Assembly (NCBI GenBank): GCA_039602395.1
Contig: JBCNJP010000025.1
Span: forward strand, 41,828,922-41,892,921
Length of the DNA stretch: 64,000 bases
From: Deinandra increscens subsp. villosa
Taxonomy: Eukaryota; Streptophyta; Magnoliopsida; Asterales; Asteraceae
Direction: 5' to 3'
Shown here: positions 10,960-22,953 of the stretch, in pieces
Position numbering within the stretch: the stretch's first letter is position 1
How the letters are laid out: each line of letters opens with the position of its first letter
The notes under the pieces: generated by a model
Told to the model about the DNA's origin: nothing
What the model saw: the letters and a program-made list of their open reading frames with translations, nothing else
Database searches by the model: none
Position numbers and translations under genes: made by a program

Positions 10960-13286
10960 TGAAGCGCTAACTTAGGCAAAATACTTCACTATCAACAACC
11001 CCGAATTGCAAATAAGCCTTCTTGAAGCATCCTGCATACAACCTCAACAATTTTTTAGTTAAATACGGGAACCCAAACCGGCTTGGGTCGTCCCGTATCT
11101 TCAACATGATCATAACCTGCAGAGGTTGCCATTTTCCGTTTTCATGTACGAAATGGTTTGAATGATTTCGGCCGATGCGAATCACAACCATTGAAAAACT
11201 TTGACTTGTTGAAAACCATATTCAACAACTCTTCGACCAACATTTTCTCAGGTTTTGAGTGATGTTGTCGATGCCCATAATATGAAAACTCATTTGAATA
11301 AGGTATTTCAAAATCATTATTGAAAAAGTGTTTTCTTTTTGAAAAATGTTTTGGTTTTGAAAGTTGTGGTGACCAATCATCATAAATTAAGGTTCTGCCA
11401 ACAACCGGCTTCTTATGAGTTGGCTTTCGTTGGTTTTTCTGATTTTGTCTAATAGGTACCTCATTGATAATCATTGAATCAGATGATGACGATCGATATG
11501 AACCACGTGAAAACCTATTCGAGTAGCACAATCACGAATCACATGTCCCGTCTTGTTGCAGTAAAAGCAAGCTCACGTGAAAACCTTTTTCAAGTAGCAC
11601 AATCACGAATCACATGTCCCGTCTTGTTGTTTTAAAAGCAAGCTCTCACATCAGCCAACTTAGGAGATGACATGGATTATGTTGACATTGTAGAATGTTG
11701 AGAAAAATTACTCTCTTAATGCTCTAACTTAGAATTTGTTGACAAAAAATCAGCATCAGGTTCACACATGATATGATTCTCAACTGGAATCTCCTTTTCT
11801 TTGTGAACCTTGATGACCTCCACAATTTCTTCTATCTCAAGCACATCTTGAAAATTATTTTCAACATTCACGTTCTCGTCTTTGCTTTCATATCCCAAAC
11901 CACCATTCTTTTTAGATTTATCTGGTACTGACTTAGGTTTCTCATGACCTTGTGAAGCAAGTCGTGAAAACTCATGATGGCATTTAAATCATCTTTATTG
12001 GAAAACAAAGATTCATCAATCACAATCTCTCTGAAAATTTGTTGACTTTCACTTTTCCTAGATTGTCGTCAAAAACCTTTTCCTTATCAAGCAATATGGA
12101 ACTTGAGACAAATTTAGTTCTCTTGTTAGCATCAAAATTCTCTTCATTTTTCTTCTGCGACTTTCAGAATAATTATCAGCAAACTTTAAATAATCATGAA
12201 CTTCTTCCGTTTTCAAAGTATTGATAGAATTTTCAATGACCACAGGAGGTGGAACACTTTTCAGAATAACATCACCGATTATCTATTGAAAATTCTCCTT
12301 TTTGCACAAAAGATTTGTGAAAGACGATGAATTATTGAGATTATACAACTGTCTTTTAAAATCACAAACCTCAATCTTCAGGTCTGCAATTTCCTTTTGC
12401 GCCTCAGCCAATTCTTTTTTATGTTGCAATAAGTTCTTCTGTTGTTCTATTCAGAGTAAACTTTTCTCTCCTCAACTGATCATGAGCATCATATGCTTCT
12501 TGATTAACCTTTTCCCATTTGGATTTATAAATCAACATTCTGTTTCAAAAGCGTGTTTTCATGAAGCAATTCAACTTTAGCATCTAACAGCTTCGTGTTG
12601 TTCTCTTGATGACTTAACTCTTTAGCAGTAAGATCAACAACTTCCTTTTCTAGACATTCAAGTTTGATCTTTGATTTTGCAAACAAATCATCAAACTGTT
12701 GCCATGTCATTTACTTCTTTCTTCCATTTTTCAACATCCTTCATCAAGTCATCATTTGTTTCAATCAGTTTTGAAACTTTTGCAATTAACTCTACATTCT
12801 CATGTTGAAGCTTCAATTCACTCTCAACAGCTTCACATTTTGAAGATTCATCTTTTTGAACTTCTTCCATAACTGCAAAACCACATTTATCAAACATCTC
12901 ATAATTTGCAAAAGATGTAGATTCTTCAGTATCAACCTCCTTTCCAGATGCATTCAATTCAGCATATTTCTAAGCAAGAGCATCCCAAAACACTTTAGAA
13001 TTTTTGCAAGTCTTGAACTGAGGCAGTAATTCTTTTGACAATTCTACTGTGAGAATATTATAAGTTTTTAGTTCTCTTTCATAACTTTTCCTTTTCTCAG
13101 ATGAAAGATCTCTTTGCAATTTAGGTACCCCACTAGAATAAGTTGGGTAAAAAACTCTTTCTCAATTGGAATCCATAAATCTTCATCAGTAGAATCAATA
13201 TAGGCTTTAAACCTCTTTTTCCAATTATGATAATCTTCAAATTATAATAACTTGGGAACCACCAAACTTGATTGGACTTTACTCAT
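10960..13286 (-). pseudogene. Ty1/copia gag, degenerate
   Basis: The frame starts at the ATG at 13286 (MSKVQSSLVVPKL), soon meets a stop and frameshifts, and recovers as FEDYHNWKKRFKAYID and later FKTCKNSKVFWDALA, typical of copia gag. The long middle section (about 12960-12525) is coiled coil (ELKLQHENVELIAKVSK; LECLEKEVVDLTAKE). A CCHC knuckle follows at about 11570-11525 (CFYCNKTGHVIRDC). The end reads RPKPVWVP near 11060, the usual junction before protease. Protease, integrase and reverse transcriptase are missing, so this is an internally deleted copy. The large coiled-coil gag suggests a SIRE-like element, which is inference. Confidence 0.8.
11504..11643 (-). repeat. 70-bp tandem duplication of the gag zinc-knuckle segment
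   Basis: Two adjacent 70-bp copies (11504-11573 and 11574-11643) each contain the sequence encoding the CCHC knuckle. The copy nearer 11504 keeps C-x2-C-x4-H-x4-C intact. The other reads CF-stop-NNKTGHVIRDC, losing one Cys. Confidence 0.85.
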
Positions 13287-14400
13287 TGTGAATCCACCAG
13301 AAAAATGTCAATCGATGAATCTTTGAACTTTGAATTTTGTGAGATCACTGAATTGAAATTCCAAGGCCAAGTCCTCAAAAATATTTTTGTATATTTCTTT
13401 AATAATTTTAAAAAAAAAACAAACTTTGAAAAACAAAATGTTTATAGTTTTTGTTTGATTTAAAAAAAATTAAACAAAGAAAAAAAATAGCGCGGTAAAA
13501 ACAAACAAAAAACAAAAAAAAATAGAAAAAAAACGAATTTATGTTTGTTAACTGATTCAACAAACGCAAAAAGAATTTGCGTTCACAAATTGAACCAACA
13601 AACACAAAAACTTTGTGTAAAAAAAAATTTATGTTTGTTTTTCCTTTTTAAGAAAGATTGGATAACCTATTTTAAACTTTTTAAAACCAGAGAGACTAAA
13701 TTGAAACTTTCCCACAAAAAACAAAATAGTCGAGACTTTGGCCTCCACTGAATTGTTCTTCTTCCGGCGAAAGAAATCTGGCCGGCGAGCCTATTTTTCG
13801 GCGACCGAAACCCAATTCAACTATAAACTTCAAAAATCCATATCTTCTTCAATACTTGATGAAAATCCAATCCGTAACTTGCGTTAGATTCGTATGAACA
13901 AGACGAACAAATCTAGCACCATTGTTGATAGGTTTTGATCAACGATTCACAGTGAACATTAAGAAACAAAGTGGCACCATTTTTACTTAAAAAACTCCAG
14001 AAACCATGAATCAAAACTTGACTGTTCTTGAATGTTTTTCAGAATTGGGTTGCACCATTGAGTTTGTATGATCAAATAGAACTAGTAGCAATTGATTGAT
14101 TTCATTCAAAATGATCAAGAATTAGTAAATCTACCATTGATGAGCATGAAGAACACATAAGCTTCCTGTAAAAACTTGAATCCGAACAAATATCAACGAA
14201 ATAGAGATCTGAGACTTGTAATAGGTTCGTGTTTATGTAGTAAAACTACTGAAATCGTTCAATAGCTCAAACAAACACAAATTGACGCTCAATTTCTGAC
14301 TTAAACATAATAGTTTGGCTTCGAAAAAGTCAAACTCGAACCAATTTTATCAAATTAACATAGATTTCGATCTAGAAATGGTGTAGAATCACGCCTGGAA
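13287..14400 (-). other. Untranslated leader of the copia element
   Basis: This 1.1 kb between the primer binding site and the gag ATG has no supported coding sequence. It contains A-rich runs (13408-13530) and a short block of related AACAAACAC-type segments near 13550-13640. Its length is compatible with the long leaders of some copia lineages. Confidence 0.6.
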
Positions 14401-14415
14401 TGTTCTGATACCAAA
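14401..14415 (-). promoter_or_regulatory. Copia primer binding site (initiator tRNA-Met type)
   Basis: On the minus strand the 15 bases read TTTGGTATCAGAACA, close to the TGGTATCAGAGC that pairs with the 3' end of initiator tRNA-Met. It directly follows the LTR end and precedes the gag leader, fixing the minus-strand orientation. Confidence 0.8.
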
Positions 14416-14952
14416 TGAAAAATCAAATTGTCCTGATCTAGTGATGTGTAAACCGAAAAGTGGATCGAAAAATGATCAAAAGTGAAGAACAAGAGCACGT
14501 AAATAATCACTCGTTTATAGCTCGAATTGATCAACGATTACATGATTTAAACTCGTTTACAGTGTCTAATCGTGATCCTAAACAAAGAACTCTCTAAAAA
14601 AACAAGATCAAACTTCTCCCCCTTATAATTTGAACTCAGGTAAACGGTTATGCAAGTGTATCTCATCCGAACTCAAAGACACAAATATATAGCAGTCCTA
14701 GTTCGGCTCTTGTTCGCCTGCAATCAAAACCATCCGAAGTGGCACTTCAGATGATGTTCGGATGGTTGCCAGATTCATTTTGTTTTCTTCTTTTTAATGA
14801 ATGAAATATATTCATTCATTTATAACATTTCAAGTCCCTCAACTATGGTAAGTGACACTTTCTACCTTGTAACTTTGAACTAATTATTCTATCTAAACAT
14901 CACTAACAATATTAACTGGATAAACACACGTCACACCTATTTTGCACTAACA
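14416..14952 (-). mobile_element. 5' LTR of the copia element
   Basis: The 537-bp segment reads TGTTAGTGCAAA...GATTTTTCA on the minus strand, with canonical TG/CA ends, and its 3' end abuts the primer binding site. A TATATATT promoter box lies at about 14683-14691. The right border falls exactly where a different copia pol sequence begins (14953), so this element inserted into, or recombined with, that one. No matching second LTR is in the window. Confidence 0.75.
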
Positions 14953-15811
14953 AAGGATTAAAAGGCTAATTGGACTGAATCAGAGTACGTACTTGGATAA
15001 AGTAATGAAACGATTCTGTATGGAGAACTCCAAGAAAGGAGAATTGCCCATCCAGAGTAATACCAAACTGAGTAAAACTCAGAACCCGAGTACAGATGAA
15101 GAGATAGCAGAGATGAGTAGAGTTCCCTACGCTTTCGCTGTTGGATCTATCATGTATGCTATGACATGTACTCGTCCTGATGTGTCTTTTGCTTTGAGCA
15201 TGGTTAAGCGTTATTAGGGAAATCCAGGTAAAGCTCATTGAGTAGCGGTTAATAATATTCTCAAGTATCTACGAAGGACTAAGGATTGGGTCCTAGTACT
15301 TGGTGGATGTGATACATTGAGAGTGACTGGGTATAGTGACGCCAGCTTTCAATCATATAGGGATAACTTCCGTTCTCAAACTGGTTGGATCTTTACCTTA
15401 AATGGAGGAGCAGTTACTTAGAAAAGTTCAAAGCAAGAGACAGTGGCTGCTTCTACTTGTGAATCAGAGTACATAGCAGCAAGCGAAGCATCAAAAGAGG
15501 CAATTTGGCTGAAGAATTTCATCAGAGATCTTGGAGTCGTGCCAACCATCAAGGAGCCAGTGGAACGTTTCTGTGATAATGAAGGAGTGGTTGCTCTGAT
15601 AAAGGAAGCAAGAGATAATCACAATTCAAGACATATCGACAGAAAATACCATTTCATCAGACATAAAGTAGAAGAAGGTTACCTCGTTGTGAAGAGGGTA
15701 TCGTCAGAAGAGAATCCTACATATCCACTCACAAATGGTCTGAGTAGGGTCAAACACCATCAGCATGCTAGAAGCATTGGTCTGAAGGATGATGTCAGTT
15801 TTAGTAGTTAA
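14953..15811 (+). pseudogene. Ty1/copia pol end: RT tail and RNase H
   Basis: The frame starts mid-protein with an RLIGLNQSTYLDKVMKRF-like segment, continues through PYAFAVGSIMYAMTCTRPDV of the reverse transcriptase tail, and then RNase H: TGYSDASFQ, SKQETVAASTCESEYIAASE, CDNEGVVALIKE and HIDRKYHFIRHKVEEG. Stops interrupt it at about 15216, 15239 and 15419, so it cannot encode a working enzyme. The motif set fits the Tork/Angela branch of copia. The N-terminal pol domains are absent; they are replaced by the LTR of another element. Confidence 0.85.
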
Positions 15812-16674
15812 ATAGTTAGGTTGAAACTTATAACAAAGTAAATGTAATTGACTTTTGGTGATTAAATAATGGATAATTATTTATAAGTTTGATTACTACC
15901 TTTTGTCAACAGGTTTGTTATTGTGTTTCATTTTTGCATGTTTTACTTCCCGAATGATTAGATTATTCAAAACTCCACAGTCGATCATACTTTTGGAAGT
16001 AAGTAGTGAATTAAGACTGTCACGAATGGAACTATAGATTGTCTTAGGAGTTTTAAACATAGCAATTATATTTCTACAGTGTTCATGAGTACTTCGAAAT
16101 GGAGATTTAAGTATTGGATTAACCCACACTCAGAGAATTACTTCATGGAATTTATCACGAGTGATTCTGAGTCGATATTATCTTATAATCTTTAAACGAA
16201 GATATATGAGTTGTGGTTTACAAGTCACTTGCGCATTGATGATGCGTAAACGCATCAGTAACTTGATGCTATAAAACGTGTTGTTGTGCGTGATTTGATG
16301 AGTAGATGGTGCAAGCATATAAGTCAAAGTTTATTCGTTCCGTTTTCCCTATTTGGAAAAAGCGATATCTTTGGGCCCCTCGGTGATTTGATGTTGACTT
16401 ATAGTGTCGGGCCCGACCCGGACTGAATTGATATGTTCAATTGGAAATTCTATATCATTACAAATCAGAAATCGGGAAACAAAGTATTGAACATTGAGAT
16501 TGATTATATTCCATGTCTCATGTTCGAATGATATCTTGTAGAACGGAGGATTATATGATCTCTTATCATAGGACACATTACTGACAAGGTTAGAATTAAA
16601 AAGCATTCATTGGAAGCTACAATTTGCGGATCGGTTAGGAAGTTATAGTTATTAGACTTATCCAAGTGGTGGAC
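15812..16674 (+). other. 3' non-coding region and polypurine site of copia element
   Basis: About 860 bp follow the RNase H stop codon without a gene. The segment ends with AAGTGGTGGAC (16664-16674) immediately before the LTR. That is a degenerate version of the AAGTGGGAGA-like tract that usually primes plus-strand synthesis there. Confidence 0.65.
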
Positions 16675-17404
16675 TGTTGGATTAAGTGTCTAAGTCCATA
16701 ACCATAATTGATAGCAGCATAGTCCTTTTGGGTTGTCCTCAAGACTCGATAAAAGTAGAATTAATAAATAAGGGAAAAATGGAAAAATAGTTTATTAATT
16801 ATTATGGTTAATAATTAAATAAAACTATATAGGAGGCTAGTTAACGGTTTGGTTAATAGAAGGATTGAATAACAATTAATCAATAGTTGATTAGTTGGGA
16901 AAAATTCTATCCCGCATTGGAAATTTTGAAATCCTCCTTTTTGGAAAGGGAATTTCAAAATTCTCTATCCCACGTTGGTGGGATAACTAAACTAAGTAGA
17001 ATATCAAAGGCTATAAATAAGGGCCTTGGTGGTTCATTCCAATTCGCTCTTGGGCTTGAGTATTCGCCTCCTTCTTTCTCCCTCCTTGTGGAAGAACTCC
17101 TTATAGTTCATAGTACCTTAGTTAAATATTCTTTTTCGAGTCTTTGGGTGTGATCCCATCAGAGGCACGACGTTTGTGGTGCTCGCTTCCTTGAAGTCAA
17201 GAAGGATTATTATAGTTGTTTACTATAACAACTATGAGGTATGTAACCTTATTTGTCTAAGTAGTTTATTTATTTATTTTGATTGTTCGCTAGGGTTTAT
17301 GATATGTTCATAGTTATAGGTTCAATAGTGAAAACATAGATCTTGTTTTAGGTTGCATGCACCCTTAATAGTTTAAGTCTGCTTGTAGTGCCTGAAACCC
17401 ATCA
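16675..17404 (+). mobile_element. 3' LTR of the second copia element
   Basis: The LTR begins TGTTGGATTAAGTGTCTAAG directly after the purine tract and contains a TATA box (CTATAAATAAG, 17011-17021) about 340 bp in. A downstream leader-like segment and an ATCA end near 17404 give a length of about 730 bp. The right border is less certain than the left because no target duplication could be checked. Confidence 0.65.
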
Positions 17405-17449
17405 AAAGTCTAGGTCAAACCAGTTCTAATAACCTAGATCCTATAACTG

Positions 17450-17463
17450 TGGCTTTGATACCA
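17450..17463 (-). promoter_or_regulatory. Gypsy primer binding site
   Basis: On the minus strand the 14 bases read TGGTATCAAAGCCA, one mismatch from the usual tRNA-Met complement. They lie a few bases from the inner end of the large LTR to the right. Only about 60 bp of internal sequence remains to the left. Confidence 0.7.
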
Positions 17464-17977
17464 ATTTTTCAGACCCCAATCGATGGCGGAATATGTCGGG
17501 GCGCGAAGATTATCCAGATGCACGCAACACTAATTAGGTTGTGATATTCTTAATCAAACCCATTTCAATAAACAAAGAACATAGCATAAGTCAAACATGG
17601 TTCAAAGTTACAATCCAACAATATCCAAAATGATAATCATAGAGTCTTAATTTATTCAATTAGGTCTACCAAGTCCCATGCAATCCTATGATGCTGAAAT
17701 CAAAATGATCAAACAGCAGTACCTACAACATGTTTATAAAAAAAAGTCAACTAAAATAGTTGGTGAGAATTCATAGGTTTAATGATAACTTTCAAAGGAT
17801 GCATACATGATTTTTTAGAATTAAAATGATAAATGATATAAAGTATAAGTTAACGTAATCTAGCCCTTGACAAATAGGATTCCAATCACAAGGCGCCACA
17901 CGCGATGCAGACCAAATGGGCTTGTCAAGCCAATAGATCTATTACTGTGACACCGACATGTTTAGTGTTAATAATTA

Positions 17978-18050
17978 TGTTCATCGTTCGTTATTCAATC
18001 GTTCATCATTCCATCGTTCATCGTTCATCGATCAATCATTCACTCAATCA
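17978..18050. repeat. Degenerate ATCGTTC/ATCATTC microsatellite
   Basis: Short units such as ATCGTTC, ATCATTCC and CATCGTTCATCG recur over about 70 bp within the gypsy LTR. Confidence 0.7.
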
Positions 18051-19004
18051 ATACAATCGTATAGTCTCAAACAAATATCCAACATAGAATACGCATGTGT
18101 AAATAGAGATTTTGAAATGATACATATAGTCTTAAACAGATATCCAACATAAAAACGTTTAAGTAAAAAGGGGCTATGAAAAATCACATGGTAAGTAGAG
18201 TCGAGACGAGAGAAAACTAGCGATAGCGCGATGAAAGTCAAGCCCGGAAATCACCTTGACGATTGATCGAGATGGAGCCAAAAATAAATAAATAAATAAA
18301 TAAGTAAAATGATAATCGAGACTTGATACGACACGATACGACTTAACCGACCCATGACTCCTTGGTGTTATACTCAAGTGATAACATACGAGCTTGGTTT
18401 AGGTTCAAGACTAGACTAAGGGTAAGGTAGGAGGGTCATAATCCAGTCAATAGCATGGAAAGTCAAACAAATTCAACAAAAGTCAACATAAGAAAACATT
18501 CATGGAAAATTAATAAGATAATTCTAGATCTAACATGCCAACCTAGATCTATACATAATTTATCATGGAGTTTGTGGATCTACTTGAATCTAGCTTGGAC
18601 CTAATCAAATATAGCATGATAGTCAACTTTTGGGCATAAATCTAACCTTAATTAGCATGTATGGGTGGATCTAACCACTTTAACACATAAAGGTCCACGA
18701 TTGATGATCTCAACATATAGATCTAACCTTAGATATCATGATTGTTATAGATCTAAACATTTTAGGACCTAAAAGTACCATCTTGATGACTATAACACTT
18801 GGATCTAGCCCTGGATGACACACATATTGAAGATCTAGTCTCTTTAACACATAAAACCCAAACTTGATAATCATATCTTATAGATTTGGTCCTAGACAAC
18901 ATGTATGAGATAGATCAAGTCAATTTGAAGCATAAAAATGCAATCTTGGTGAGATAGATCTAATCCTAGATGACATGTTTTTCATAGATCTAGACCAAAA
19001 TACA

Positions 19005-19360
19005 CGAAATGGCAATGAGCTGGATCTGACGAAGACACGAAGTTTTGGTATTTTGGTCTGGTGGCCGAACTCCGGCCGAACCTTGGCCGAGCCTTGGCCG
19101 AACCTGAGGTTCGGACAGACAGAGGAGTTCGGACGTCCGTAGCTTATATATAAGTGTTTGTGTCTTTGTAATTCAGAAGAAGTTTTTTGAGAGAGAGGGC
19201 GAATTTTGTATGTGAGATTTCCTCTGTGTCTCTGTGTAACTCTGATTCTCTGTTAATACGAGATTGAGTTTTATTTACGTTTGTGTGTTGATTTCTCACT
19301 TGTTTACGATTGTATTCGATCAATTCGACCAAACCGATCCACGATCAGTCACTTTCACAA
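19005..19360 (+). mobile_element. Probable small solo LTR nested in the gypsy LTR
   Basis: A segment unlike its surroundings begins around 19005 and returns to LTR-like sequence at about 19362. It has a cluster of TTGGCCGAACC/GAGTTCGG motifs, a TATA box (CTTATATATAAG, 19143-19154), a GA-rich leader and a T/G-rich tail ending in TTTCACA. Similar CAC(A/G)AAAT strings lie on both sides, but no clean 5-bp duplication is visible. It could be a solo copia LTR; the borders are approximate. Confidence 0.4.
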
Positions 19361-20471
19361 AATCAACATAAAGCTTCAATATCTGCATGAGAAAACACTA
19401 GATCTAGAACATATCATCATTTAGAACATGATTTTAACCCTAAAAACCCATAAAGGTCTGATCTTGATGAGATAGGATGAAGATTAACACTTACCCGTAA
19501 ACCAAAAGGATGAAGAAAAGGGATGAAGAGGGAGGAATCAAGATTTGATCTTCAATCTTCAAGATGATGTTTAGGGTTTAAAAATATGATTTTCTGGGGT
19601 TAATGGCTGTTCAAGAGGGTGTGGGGGCTGAAAATGGAGAGCATGGTAGCTAATGATCCTTAAATATGTGATAAATTAGGATTTGCTTGAAAAGAGCTAC
19701 AATCCGTATCGCCTAGGACATGTGGGAGCTTCAAGCGATATGCTTGGAGCCTCCCCGAACAACCACTTTGTTGATTTGTCGTTTCGCGTGCTCGGTTCTT
19801 TGTTTTTTGATGTTTTCGAGTCTTATTTTTTCCCAAATAACCAAATTAATGATCCCATCATGTTTATTACATTAGATCCACTCATAATGATAATAAATAC
19901 GTCACGTAACTCAAACGTATGCACAGATTATGTCAAAACATGCAATTTTGGTTGGTTTTGCCGTACGTATCACTTTTAAGCAATTCACCTATGTTTTATG
20001 TCTCGATCAAGTGTGTGATGACTTGTGACATCTTATGTGATCATGTGTGACCATAAGACTCATAAACATGATAAATCTGATATACGATATTCAAAAACAT
20101 GATCTCCCGGTTAAAATCAAAATCGTGCGAGATTTACCAGTCTTTCACCAATTGCGTTCTAAACCTCAAATTCTCGCATGTTTTTGCTTGAATTTACTTG
20201 TATGCGTAACTAGTATTACACACTAGCCTCTTACATGCTCAGATTGCTTGAATTCTAAGTTAAATGTAATTATCGGTGCGTTCATGGTAAAATCCAAAAT
20301 AGTGAAAAATCGAACGTCAAATCGATCAACGAACATCATAATGGATCCAATAACATAGAATTAGGTTAATAAATATCAAAATCGATCAATACTCATATAT
20401 TTGATTATTAATCATCGGATCGGGCTACAAAACAGGTACGAATCGGACAACGGGAAATTAGAAATGTTACA

Positions 20472-21670
20472 TATACTAAGTTATAGATTGGATGAAAATG
20501 TCAACAAGACAATTGGGTGGCTTCTGCACCGGCATGGAACATGTCTGTTTTTTCTTCTGACTGTAAAAGTGCTTTTGTCAGGTCCGAGACAAGTACAAAT
20601 GTGAATAGACAACTCTGAATGAACTCTCCTTCCGAGAGAACTCGAGTTCAACCGGAACTTGCACTTTTCCGAGACAAAAGACTTCTCTCATAACTATTCT
20701 TCTGGATTAACTTCACTTGGAAGAAGTTACTTAGCCAAGACTAGCATCCAGGGGTATTATTCTCTGTGGTAGATAGTCGGGAAAACTGTTATATTCTTTT
20801 AGGACTTTTTTGGTAAAATTAATGTTTATTCTTTTATGTATACATGTCGACTTGTGATAACATTTTTTGAGATCATACTTTTATAAAGTATTTTAAACAT
20901 GATAAAATACTAAGATATATTTTATAAAAATATATTTTTCATAAATCGATGTTCAGAACTTGGTTAACTCATCATGTTTGGATGAACCCAACTTATTATG
21001 TTTTGGTTAGGACCTTAATGTCATGTATGTGTGTATAGGACACTGCTAGGTCAAGAATATCTCATTCATCAGCAGGTTACTATTGGTGAGTTCATGGTCT
21101 CCTTTTTGTTTAAACTTGTTCTTTGGGGAAGATTACATGTTGTACTTTGACTAAAACACAAGTGACACTTGGTATCTTTTATTACATGAGACGTGCTACT
21201 AATACACTAAAGTCTCGTATCATGTATCATTAGTTTGGGTATAAAGCGTGATAATTATGGATAGATTTATTTGGTTTGACACCCCTTACATGCATTTAGT
21301 CGCTCTAACCATCGACAAACTGAAAACGAGTATATGATTAGTCATTTCACACAATATTAGTATTAAAACATTGAGATGGGGCAGTACTTTGGTCTGTATA
21401 GCGTCAATTATAGGAGCTCATGGTAATAAATGGCATTATTATTTGTTGGATAACAATATTACGTACAAAATCGTGTGTTTATACTGTATTCCAAATCTTT
21501 AATATTGTCTATAAAAACCTGTGAATTCACCAACATTTTTGTTGACCCGTTATAGCATATTAATCTCATGTCCTTAGATGATTGGACAGGAGATATGAGT
21601 CAGGGTAGAAGCCCACTATGTCTTTTGGAGATTTAAGTTGCATTACACGATGCAGGTGTGTTATGTTTAT
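20472..21670. other. Unassigned intergenic sequence
   Basis: About 1.2 kb with no supported gene. It may be decayed LTR or intergenic sequence. A short (T/A)-rich stretch lies at 20805-20945. It ends at the target site of the Pack-MULE. Confidence 0.5.
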
Positions 21671-22953
21671 TAAATCTTAGAGTAAATTACAGATTTCGTC
21701 CCTGTGGTTTGCACGTTTTTCACTTTTCGTCCCTACTTTTTAAAAATTACGGATTTCGTCCTTAACTTTTGCAAAAACGTTACGGATTTCGTCCTTTTCT
21801 TGGATGGCCGTTAAAATTCTATGTTAAGTGAGTGTAAAAAGACAATTATACCCTTCTCTTTAAAATAATTAAAAAAAAGTGAATGGTTGACTATGGTAGA
21901 TGAGCTTTAAACTCAACGAACGGTTCCCATCTTCCCAATCATTCCACCCAAGATTTCAACCTCTTTTTCAACCCCATCTCCTCTTCCTCTCCCACCACCA
22001 CTCTCCGCCACTTTTACAATTCTCCGTCCACCATGGCAGCCTTCACAAACCTCATACTTAAAACATCTTCCAACATGATATTCCCCACAACCAAACTCCA
22101 CACCCTCTCCTCCCATTACAACCCAAAACCCAAATCCTTCCTCCCCACCGAACCCAAACCCCACGCGCCACCACCAGCTCCGCCACCAAAACCGACAACA
22201 CCGGCGGCGACGGAGCTGCCAAAACCAACAAGGAAGACGATAAAGTACAACACATACAAACGGTGGTGAAATTCAACGCGACGCGAAGGTGGTCGTTGAA
22301 TTTGCAGCGAGAAATAGTAAACAAAGCATTGAGATTTGCCTTTAGGATCCGGCACTGATTGGATTATAAGTGATTCAGCTTTTTATTTTAAAGAAATTGA
22401 GATAGAAAATTCGGCCACAGGTTTAGATTTTATTTTAGGACCCATGATTGAAGCTTGCTTGAAATCAATTTTGCTACACCTATACAGTTTTAGATTTTGT
22501 TAAATCGATATATATTTCTGTACAAAGATTGGATTTGTTGATTGTGATTGTCATCTGTGGTGGTGTTACGATTGGATTTTGTGATTTTATTCAACCGATT
22601 TGTGGTGGTCTGATGTGATTTTGTTCAACCGATATGTATTTTGTGTAACCAGAGTCGATCCTTCTTCGGTGGTGTTACGATAGGTTATGATGGAGAAGAT
22701 GGGAGGCGTGACTGGTGGATGAGGAAGAAGGGAGGGTTCTTTTATTTATTTATTTATTTTTATTTAAAGAGGGGTAAAAATGTCATTTTAAAAAAATTAA
22801 CAGAAAAAATTAACAGCCGTTAGGCTTAGGGACTATATCCGTAACGTTTTTGCAAAAGTTAGGGACGAAATCCGTAATTTTTGAAAAGTAGGGATGAAAT
22901 GTGAAATTTTGACAAACCACGGGGACGAAATCCGTAATTTACTCTAAATCTTA
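21671..22953. mobile_element. Pack-MULE with 9-bp target duplication
   Basis: The element spans 21680-22944 (1265 bp). It is flanked by a perfect 9-bp direct repeat, TAAATCTTA, at 21671-21679 and 22945-22953, as expected for Mutator-like transposons. Its ends form long inverted repeats of about 130 bp: GAGTAAATTACAGATTTCGT at the left and the reverse complement with few mismatches at the right. Within each repeat the block ACGGATTTCGTCC recurs. There is no transposase. The interior carries a captured plant gene fragment and a short T-rich region with TTTATTTATTTATTT near 22740. Confidence 0.92.
22033..22340 (+). pseudogene. Captured 5' end of CDSP32-like plastid thioredoxin
   Basis: The ATG at 22033 opens a Ser/Thr/Pro-rich N-terminus (MAAFTNLILKTSSNMIFPTT) that looks like a chloroplast transit peptide. 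A proline-rich linker follows, then DDKVQHIQTV in one frame and KVVVEFAARNSKQSIEI in another. That order matches the start of the first thioredoxin-like domain of CDSP32, a stromal drought-induced double thioredoxin that supplies electrons to peroxiredoxins. A small deletion near 22282 breaks the frame. The redox-active CxxC domain was not captured. The alternative is another plastid protein sharing this motif, which I consider less likely. Confidence 0.65.

Larger units (their letters stand above)
17466..20471 (-). mobile_element. Ty3/gypsy (Tekay/Del-like) 5' LTR, about 3 kb
   Basis: On the minus strand the segment runs from TGTAACATTTC (right end, 20471) to a degenerate ...TTGGGGTCTGAAAA end at 17466, next to the primer binding site. 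Its inner end is homologous to the fragment at 54797 (CCGACGGCGGAA-type block). Its outer half is homologous to the LTR at 32850-33573 (for example CGCCTAGG...AGCGATATGC, then CTCGGTTCTTTG). Typical block AGTCAACTAAAATAGTTGGTGAG lies near 17750. A run of ATCGTTCATC-type repeats occurs at 17980-18045. An inserted segment lies at about 19005-19360. Large LTRs with these ends are typical of Tekay/Del chromoviruses. Confidence 0.75.
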
